NCBI GenBank assembly: GCA_045862995.1
Contig: BTVX01000009.1
Span: forward strand, 1-64,000
Reading direction: 5' to 3'
From: UBA2387 sp019454665
Lineage (GTDB): Bacteria > Armatimonadota > Fimbriimonadia > Fimbriimonadales > Fimbriimonadaceae
Length of the DNA stretch: 64,000 nucleotides
In this document: one piece after another, positions 56,416 to 64,000 of the stretch
Numbering within the stretch: the first letter of the stretch is position 1
How the letters are laid out: the number at the start of each line of letters is the position of its first letter
The notes under the pieces: generated by a model
What the model was told of the DNA's origin: nothing
What the model saw: the letters and a program-made list of their open reading frames with translations, nothing else
Databases searched by the model: none
Translations under genes and position numbers: made by a program

Positions 56416-56926
56416 TCACACGGTCACGGCGCAACCGCAGCGCAGTTCGATCCGCCACGGCGACTGACCCGTCGCTTGGCCACCCTGCCAGAACCACGTC
56501 GCCTCGCCCGTGCGCGGGTCAAAGACCACCACATCTAGCACCCCGTGCCGCAGATAGAACGGCGGGCTGAGTTCGAGGTCCTTCACCTCCGAACCGGGCG
56601 AGACGATCTCGACCACGGCTTGGGGGAGGGTGCGCGTCGCCTCTTGGGTGGCGGCGGGCCGCTCGCAGAAGACCCCGATGTCGGGCCGACGGATCGAACC
56701 ATCGGGGAACCTGACGGCCATGTCTTGAAAGCGATGGCACCCACATCCGCCCGGACGTGCCGAGGGTTCGACCGACTGCGCGATCCGCTCGGCTTCCATT
56801 CGTGTGCAACGGCGACGAGCACAGTTCCCAGATCGGAAGCCCCTCATGCACTTCGAGGCGGATGCCCGCCTCGTGCGCTTCGTCCATGAGACGTGTGATT
56901 TCGGCTTCGGTCAGAGCCACGGGCAT
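56416..56926 (-). pseudogene. Uma2-family (DUF820) nuclease-like gene, frameshifted
   Basis: The start MPVALTEAEITRLMDEAHE and LEVHEGLPIWEL are Uma2-like. The frame then breaks near 56805, where removing one A from ACGAATGG restores MEAERIAQSVEP. The second frame carries the Uma2 core (FPDGSIRRPDIGVF, LPQAVVEIVSPGSEVKDLE, VVVFDPRTGEATWF), whose Pro-Asp and Glu residues fit a PD-(D/E)XK-type site. The normal length would be about 170 aa. It is a recent pseudogene or a sequence error. Confidence 0.7.
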
Positions 56927-56959
56927 GCCTTCATTGTACGCGACGGGTATCCTGAGTTC

Positions 56960-57148
56960 GTGGCACGAAAGGTCGAGGTCAGGGTGTTCCGGTCCCCGCA
57001 AGAGGCAGAGTTTGCCGACTTCGAGTATTACCGGTCGCTCACCCACGAGGAGCGCATCGCCATTCTAATCGAACTGCGGCGGCAGGTCCGCGGCGATGAA
57101 CCAAGACTGGAAAGAGTTGCTCAGATTGTTCAACGAGAACGGCGTTGA
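56960..57148 (+). CDS. Small charged protein upstream of a nucleotidyltransferase, antitoxin-like
   Basis: A GTG start gives 62 aa: KVEVRVFRSPQEAEFADFEYYR followed by LTHEERIAILIELRR, written here in parts. The composition and position are those of small partner proteins encoded just before MNT-type nucleotidyltransferases. It overlaps the start of the nucleotidyltransferase remnant by 53 bp. The longer upstream frame is shadow of the Uma2 remnant. The function is unknown. Confidence 0.55.
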   Translation: MARKVEVRVFRSPQEAEFADFEYYRSLTHEERIAILIELRRQVRGDEPRLERVAQIVQRERR

Positions 57149-57545
57149 ACACTGCATCGTTGGCTCCGTGGCTTTGGCTTGGCACGGCTTCCCCGGTACA
57201 CCGGCGATATGGACGTACTGGTTGCTCCGACCCGAGCTAACGCGCTAAGAGTCCTGAAAGCGTTGGACCAGTTCGGCATGGCCCGCCTGGCTCTCAGCGA
57301 ATCGGACTTCCTCAGTCCCGACCAAGTCATCCAACTGGGTAATCCGCCCTGCCGAATCGGATCTGCTGACCTTTGTCTCCGGCGTCCCAACCGAAACCGT
57401 CCTTGCCAGGGCGGTGGATGCCGTTTTCGACGGCCAGCCAACCCGGGTGATCAGTCGGGAACACCTGCTCCTGAACAAGCTTGCGACCGGACGGACGCAG
57501 GACTTGGCCGATGCGGAGAGACTCGAGGGTGGTCCGTTTGCGTAG
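57096..57545 (+). pseudogene. Nucleotidyltransferase gene with two frame breaks
   Basis: MNQDWKELLRLFNENGVEH and CIVGSVALAWHGFPRYTGDMDVL (in parts) show the NTase GSxAL...TxDxD pattern with DMDVLV as metal-binding site. A missing C in TTCCCCGG near 57193 and an extra G in ATCGGATC near 57357 break the frame. The last part (LLTFVSGVPTETVLARAVD, ISREHLLLNKLATGR) reaches TAG at 57545. Repaired, it would be about 150 aa. It was probably half of a two-gene toxin-antitoxin-like module. Confidence 0.7.
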
Positions 57546-57548
57546 ACT

Positions 57549-59111
57549 ATGGCGGACCCGCCCATGGCCTACAACGACTTCCAGCATTTCCTCGACGTTC
57601 TCGCCCAGAAGGGCGAGCTGAAGCGCATCGCCGAGCCCGTCAGCCCGTACCTCGAGATCACCGAGATCGCGGACCGCGTGATGAAGGCCGATGGCCCCGC
57701 GCTGCTGTTCGAGAACGTGGTCGGCCCGCCGCACCGCCTGGGTACGCCCAACCCGCAGAGCGCCGTCCTCAACCAGCCCAGCATTGATCCCGCGGCGCGG
57801 CCCATCGGCGAGAAGCGGTACGCCATGCCCGTGGCCATCAACACGATGGGCTCGCGTCGCCGGATGTCGCTCGCCCTCAGCTGCGAGGACTTCGAGGAGC
57901 ACGCCGACCGCCTGCGCGAACTGCTCAAACCCGAATTCCCCAAGGGGCCGACCGAGGCGCTCAAGAAGCTGCCGCACCTGCTGGGCGAGGTCAAGACCGT
58001 TCCGCCGAAGCGCGCCAAGGACGGGATCTGCCAGGAAGTCGTGATGCAGGGCGACGACGTGGACCTGACGCAACTGCCCATCCTCACGTGCTGGCCCGAG
58101 GACGGTGGCCCCTTTGTGACGCTGCCGCTCGTGTTCACGCACGACCCCAGCACAGGCAAGCGCAACGTGGGCATGTACCGCGTGCAACTCTACGACAAGA
58201 ACACGTGCGGCATGCACTGGCAGATGCACAAGCAGGGCATGCGCCAGATGGAAGACGCAGGCGAAGCGGGACGCAAGCGTTTCGAGGTTTGCGTGGCGCT
58301 GGGCGGCGACCCCGTTTACGCCTTCACCGCCATTTCCCCCCTGCCCCCGGGCATTGACGAGATGCTGTTCGCCGGCTTCCTGCGGCGCGAGAACGTTCGG
58401 TTGGTGAAGGCGAAGACCGTGGACATCATGGTGCCCGCCGACGCCGAGATCATCATCGAGGGCTACGTGGACCCCTTGGAGCGGCGTCTGGAGGGCCCCT
58501 TCGGCGACCATACGGGTTACTATTCGTTGGCCGGCGACTTCCCTGTGCTCCACGTGACGTGCGTCACGATGCGCTCGAAACCCGTGTACCCCGCGACCAT
58601 CGTGGGCGTCCCGCCGATGGAAGATGGCTGGATGGGCAAGGCCGTCGAGCGCATCTTCATGCCCCTGATCCAGCTCACCGTGCCCGAGATCGTGGACATG
58701 AACCTGCCTGTGGACGCGTGCTTCCACAACGTGGCGTTCGTCGCGATGAAGAAGAAGTTCCCCGGGCACGCCTACAAGGTGATGAACGCCGTATGGGGCC
58801 TGGGGCAGCTGTCGTTCACCAAGTTCGTGTTCGTGTTCGACGAGGATTGCAACGTGCAGGATATCGGCGAAGTGCTGTTCCGCATCGGGGCGAACTGCGA
58901 CCCGGCTCGGGACGTGCTGATGTCGCGCGGCCCCGTAGACCAACTCGACCACGCGTCACTTTCCGAGGGCTTTGGCGGGAAGATGGGCTTCGACTGCACG
59001 CACAAATGGCCCGGCGAGAACGGCTTCGCCCGCGACTACCCCAAGCTGATCCGCATGGCGGACGACGTGAGGGTGAAGGTGGACGCGATGTGGGGCCGGT
59101 TGGGGCTGTGA
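57549..59111 (+). CDS. UbiD-family decarboxylase (menaquinone/ubiquinone-type)
   Basis: The 520-aa protein needs prenylated FMN to remove or exchange carboxyl groups on aromatic or polyprenyl substrates. Family features include NDFQHFLDVLAQKGELKRI at the start, ALLFENVVG near 48, the E-rich VPADAEIIIEGYVDPLERR near 300, and GPFGDHTGYYSLAGDFPV near 318. Length and sequence type fit menaquinone-biosynthesis decarboxylases. The ATG at 57564 (MAYNDF) is a likely alternative start. No UbiX gene is seen in the window. Confidence 0.88.
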   Translation: MADPPMAYNDFQHFLDVLAQKGELKRIAEPVSPYLEITEIADRVMKADGPALLFENVVGPPHRLGTPNPQSAVLNQPSIDPAARPIGEKRYAMPVAINTMGSRRRMSLALSCEDFEEHADRLRELLKPEFPKGPTEALKKLPHLLGEVKTVPPKRAKDGICQEVVMQGDDVDLTQLPILTCWPEDGGPFVTLPLVFTHDPSTGKRNVGMYRVQLYDKNTCGMHWQMHKQGMRQMEDAGEAGRKRFEVCVALGGDPVYAFTAISPLPPGIDEMLFAGFLRRENVRLVKAKTVDIMVPADAEIIIEGYVDPLERRLEGPFGDHTGYYSLAGDFPVLHVTCVTMRSKPVYPATIVGVPPMEDGWMGKAVERIFMPLIQLTVPEIVDMNLPVDACFHNVAFVAMKKKFPGHAYKVMNAVWGLGQLSFTKFVFVFDEDCNVQDIGEVLFRIGANCDPARDVLMSRGPVDQLDHASLSEGFGGKMGFDCTHKWPGENGFARDYPKLIRMADDVRVKVDAMWGRLGL

Positions 59112-59133
59112 GGCACTTGCGCAAACTTGCTCC

Positions 59134-59160
59134 GGATTCCCCTCCCCCGGAGGGGAATCC
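59134..59160. repeat. Perfect C-rich palindrome after the UbiD-family gene
   Basis: Arms GGATTCCCCTCC and GGAGGGGAATCC (12 bp each) flank a CCC loop. There is no T-run, so it is either a REP-like element or a terminator without a U-tract. The CCCCTCC/GGAGGGG core is shared with the element at 391-407. Confidence 0.7.
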
Positions 59161-59476
59161 GAACCTAACCGAGCCATACCGAATTCCACCGAGCCCCCCG
59201 TGCCCCACTATGACCCAGACAGAATTGCGGCGAGCGACGCCGACCCGCACCTCCGAAAGGCTCCGCAACGTCCGATCATATGTCCTGTGGCCCGACAGCG
59301 GGGCAGGTAGACTGACCGGGTCGGCGAACCGAACAGCGTGGTCCATCGAGCCGAGAGGGTCAGCCGGCCCATCTGGGACGTGCAGTCCAAACACCCAGAT
59401 TCAGGCCAACGTAGAAACACTTCATATGAACCGCAGGTCTATCGTGTGTCCGTCCTCGCAACGAGGTGCAATCTAA
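59161..59476. other. Intergenic region upstream of clpC
   Basis: No gene is seen. The first 40 bp carry repeated CCGA-containing steps (aacctaaccgagccatacc). The last 80 bp (around ttcatatgaaccgc) should hold the clpC promoter, but no clear -35/-10 pair, CtsR or CIRCE site is recognised. Confidence 0.4.
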
Positions 59477-61975
<2,499 letters not shown>

Positions 61976-61981
61976 GGCCGC

Positions 61982-62416
61982 ATGATCGTCTACTCGGATC
62001 GAGAACGACTCGAGTACGACGAGTATGTGGACTTCTTGAAACGGTCCGACCTGGGGTCTCAGTACCCCAGGCAGGACTTTGAATCCCGCATCCCCAAGGT
62101 GTTGGCCAACGTGGACTTGTGCCTTACGGCACGCACCGAGGACGGGCTGTTGGTGGGGATCTGCTTCGGCCTCACGGATTGGGCGTACTTCCTGTTTCTT
62201 ACCGATTTAGGCGTTGACCGTTCCTATGTGCGGCAGGGCATCGGACGGACGCTGGTCGAGATGGCCGTCGAGAAGGCGGGCGGTCCGGGGAACATCACGA
62301 TCGCAACGATCTCGCACGACGAGGCGTTGCCGTTTTATGGCTCAATGGGCATCGTCAACGATGAGAACCTGGTCGTGCGCTTCTGTTCGGATTGGGAGAG
62401 TTTCGTGGTCGAATAG
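61982..62416 (+). CDS. GNAT-family N-acetyltransferase
   Basis: The 144-aa single GNAT domain has the acetyl-CoA binding loop in DRSYVRQGIGRTLVEMAVEK near 77-95. The N-terminal part (SDRERLEYDEYVDFLKRSD) is substrate-binding. It starts 6 bp after clpC, so it is probably co-transcribed. The substrate is unknown. Confidence 0.85.
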   Translation: MIVYSDRERLEYDEYVDFLKRSDLGSQYPRQDFESRIPKVLANVDLCLTARTEDGLLVGICFGLTDWAYFLFLTDLGVDRSYVRQGIGRTLVEMAVEKAGGPGNITIATISHDEALPFYGSMGIVNDENLVVRFCSDWESFVVE

Positions 62417-62463
62417 CGGGTTAGTTTGCCCACGACACCGACTTGGGTCAACCCTCCCCTCAA

Positions 62464-62488
62464 TCCCCTCCCGATCGTCGGGAGGGGA
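62464..62488. repeat. C-rich palindrome after the GNAT gene
   Basis: TCCCCTCCCGA and TCGGGAGGGGA (11 bp) flank a 3-nt loop. It belongs with the other C-rich palindromes of the window and may serve as a transcription terminator. Confidence 0.65.
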
Positions 62489-62520
62489 CGATTCGGAAGC
62501 CCGGCCCTTGAACCCGGTGC

Positions 62521-62583
62521 CACGGTCTGACCGGGCCCCACCACCATCCGCACACCAAGAACGCCCCGGCCCGGCAGACCGTG
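62521..62583. repeat. Long hairpin with CACGGTCTG/CAGACCGTG arms, first copy
   Basis: CACGGTCTG, a bulged A and CCGGGCC (62521-62537) pair with GGCCCGG and CAGACCGTG (62568-62583). This makes 16 base pairs around a 30-nt loop. A second hairpin with the same outer arms starts 108 bp downstream. Confidence 0.65.
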
Positions 62584-62628
62584 ACCTTCGGAGCGAACTA
62601 GCCTCGGCGATGGTCAACCCATGGCTCG

Positions 62629-62690
62629 CACGGTCTGGCGGCAAGAAAGGCTCTGGTCGGGCGAAGCCAAGACGAGCCGCCCAGACCGTG
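62629..62690. repeat. Long hairpin with CACGGTCTG/CAGACCGTG arms, second copy
   Basis: CACGGTCTGG and CGGC pair with GCCG and CCAGACCGTG, with one unpaired C. Outer arms are identical to the copy at 62521-62583, but the loops differ. The four 9-mers start at 62521, 62575, 62629 and 62682. No gene is seen in the surrounding 62417-62945; TTGACA at 62767 is an isolated -35-like hexamer. Confidence 0.65.
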
Positions 62691-62945
62691 GCACCCCCGA
62701 GCACTCCCGGTCCGAGTCGCCGCCGTCCTCAAACCAGGCTCGCCTTGGCACGACGAGCCCTGGGACTTGACAATGCTCCATACCATCTCTCTGCCTGACG
62801 CCGCCGCTGGGGACCGGCCCGCCATCAGGTACCTTGGGCCTACGACCTGTGACCTTCGGACCCACGGGTTGGAAACGGGCCGCCGAGGCGCGCGTCATGC
62901 TGGTTCGGCGACGCGATGAAGCCCGCCCCCTTTGGACAACCGAAC

Positions 62946-64000
62946 ATGAATCATTCTCTTTTCTCCAAGCTCGCGCGGACCGCCGCCTCCGCGCTTGCCT
63001 TTGCCGTGGCCGCCGGCGTCCATGCACTGACGCTCGACGAACTGAAACAGATGGTCAAAGAACTCGAGGCCATCGCGGTAAAGCACCCGGACTATGCCTA
63101 CCCGATCGAATGCGAGATCGTCGATCGGCCCGTGATCAACGCCCACGCTATGGCGATCTATCGCGGCGAGGGCGAGAAACCCCAGGCCAAGATGGTGGTG
63201 TTCACCGGTTTGGTGGACTTCATGAAGGACGACAAGGACCTTATCCGAGCCGTTGTCGCGCACGAAGTGTCCCATCTTGCCTGCGGTCACGTGTCGCCCA
63301 CCGAGCCCGTTGCCCGCGACCTGATCCAGTTCTGGACGCGCACGCAGGAACTCGAAGCCGACGCCACGGGGGCCATGCTGCTGCAGCGCGGCGGCCACTC
63401 CAAAGACCACATGGCGCAGATGCTGCTCAAGCTCGACGAGGCTCGCGGCCGAACGGGCAGCTGGATCAACCGCCTCTCGGGCACGCACCCAGACCCCAAG
63501 GAGCGGGCGTCCCGCTTCCTCGACGACCCCCGCGTCGTGCGGTCCGTCCTCGAATTCGACATGGGTCTGGCGTTCATGGAGGCGCGACGCTTCCTGTTCG
63601 CCGCCGAGATGTTCAAGAAGGCCGCCCAGCGCGAACCCGCGTTCAAGGAAGCCTGGGTCAACGCCGGCTTGGCCAGCCTGATGGACTACTTCGACAAGCT
63701 GCCGGTCGCCATTCATGAAAAGTGGCTCCGCCCCGACTTCGGCCCTGCCATTGTGGACGTCTCCGTCATGGCCAACCGCGAAGACGAGATTCGGGCCGAG
63801 GACCGCGCACGCTACCAGACGGCCCTCGCGTTGATCGCGGCCGCCCGCAAAAACGCCGCCGGTCACGAGCGGTTGGACGACCTCGAAGGGCTGGCGTGGG
63901 TGCTCGACCCCGAAGGGCAGCGCATCAACGCGGGCGTCGAGTTGCTGACCAAGTGGCGGCCCTCCGAGGACGAGACCCGGCTCCGCAAGGCCAACAACAT
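62946..64000 (+). CDS. Secreted M48-like zinc metallopeptidase, 3' end outside window
   Basis: The reading frame from ATG 62946 stays open to the window end (351 codons seen). A signal peptide (TAASALAFAVAAGVHA) precedes a peptidase domain with VVAHEVSHLACGHV near 100-113 (HExxH) and the third ligand in ELEADATGAML near 138. The motif LSGTHPDPKERASRF is typical of M48 proteins of the BepA/LoiP type. A helical TPR-like region follows (EMFKKAAQREPAFKEAWVNAG). It should act in periplasmic protein quality control. Another frame that is open through 62834-63718 is shadow. Confidence 0.87.
   Translation, partial: MNHSLFSKLARTAASALAFAVAAGVHALTLDELKQMVKELEAIAVKHPDYAYPIECEIVDRPVINAHAMAIYRGEGEKPQAKMVVFTGLVDFMKDDKDLIRAVVAHEVSHLACGHVSPTEPVARDLIQFWTRTQELEADATGAMLLQRGGHSKDHMAQMLLKLDEARGRTGSWINRLSGTHPDPKERASRFLDDPRVVRSVLEFDMGLAFMEARRFLFAAEMFKKAAQREPAFKEAWVNAGLASLMDYFDKLPVAIHEKWLRPDFGPAIVDVSVMANREDEIRAEDRARYQTALALIAAARKNAAGHERLDDLEGLAWVLDPEGQRINAGVELLTKWRPSEDETRLRKANN

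Noticed and set aside
62521..62690. Paired hairpins as integron attC sites
   Set aside because: The 7-bp GTTRRRY/RYYYAAC core sites are missing and there is no gene cassette or IntI gene.
62834..63718. Reading frame over the M48-like peptidase
   Set aside because: The product is Arg/Pro/Gly-rich and low in complexity, while the frame from 62946 has a signal peptide and HExxH motif.

Overview
The window is GC-rich bacterial chromosome (roughly 60-65 % G+C by eye). It has two tRNA genes, no rRNA, and an accessory island next to a block of housekeeping genes. The right-hand gene set (ClpB, ClpC, glycolate oxidase GlcDEF, MtnA, a UbiD-family decarboxylase, a secreted PA14/propeller/DUF1080 protein, small SnoaL-like secreted proteins, Uma2 remnants) and the CTATAATGG-type promoters fit a Gram-negative-like environmental lineage such as Armatimonadota. 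No marker gene fixes this, so the taxonomic guess is weak.

Layout. 0-12.1 kb (+ strand): the 3' part of a type III Mod-like DNA methyltransferase, overlapped by a UvrD-family helicase, then a RelE-like/UvrD fusion, a decayed tyrosine recombinase, a frameshifted DUF4011-type helicase-nuclease and a frameshifted gene of unknown function. 12.3-28.1 kb (- strand): a tightly coupled defence-type operon. In order of transcription it holds a SNF2 helicase (DrmD-like), a 1674-aa Eco57I-type methyltransferase (DrmMI-like), an HExxH metallopeptidase, a 116-aa orphan, and a 1782-aa DEAD helicase with a DUF1998-type region and a C-terminal nuclease-like domain. A CBS protein with a HEPN-like RNKIAH motif follows. 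The first five genes are joined by four consecutive 4-bp stop/start overlaps. 28.4-32.4 kb (- strand): replication and maintenance genes of an integrative element, namely a CHC2/Toprim primase, an iteron-like repeat array, a RepA-like ATPase, an AlpA/excisionase-like HTH protein, a non-coding AT-richer stretch and a small terminase-like protein. This element ends just before tRNA-Asn at 32.54-32.61 kb, a plausible attachment site.

32.7-64 kb is core chromosome. On the minus strand lie NfeD-like, MOSC, a frame-broken Ogt and GlcD-GlcE-GlcF. On the plus strand lie a GH15 glucoamylase, the copper module csoR-copZ-copA with two CsoR-type operators, clpB, several secreted proteins and a zinc-ribbon membrane protein. 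tRNA-Ala and mtnA (minus strand) follow. The plus strand then continues with a double-GNAT protein, a PIG-L deacetylase, an aldo/keto reductase, a degenerate Uma2/nucleotidyltransferase patch, a UbiD-family decarboxylase, clpC, a GNAT protein and a secreted M48-like peptidase cut by the window end.

How it works together: the left half looks like a defence island carried on or built into an integrative element at tRNA-Asn. It combines several modification, helicase and nuclease modules. The 13.1-28.1 kb operon resembles class 1 DISARM in its first two genes. It departs from the canonical layout through a metallopeptidase, an orphan small protein and a single helicase-DUF1998-nuclease protein, and no separate PLD-type DrmC was seen. 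This operon is the best candidate for an undescribed system. At least eight reading-frame breaks occur in the window, mostly in accessory genes. They reflect decay, residual sequencing indels, or both.
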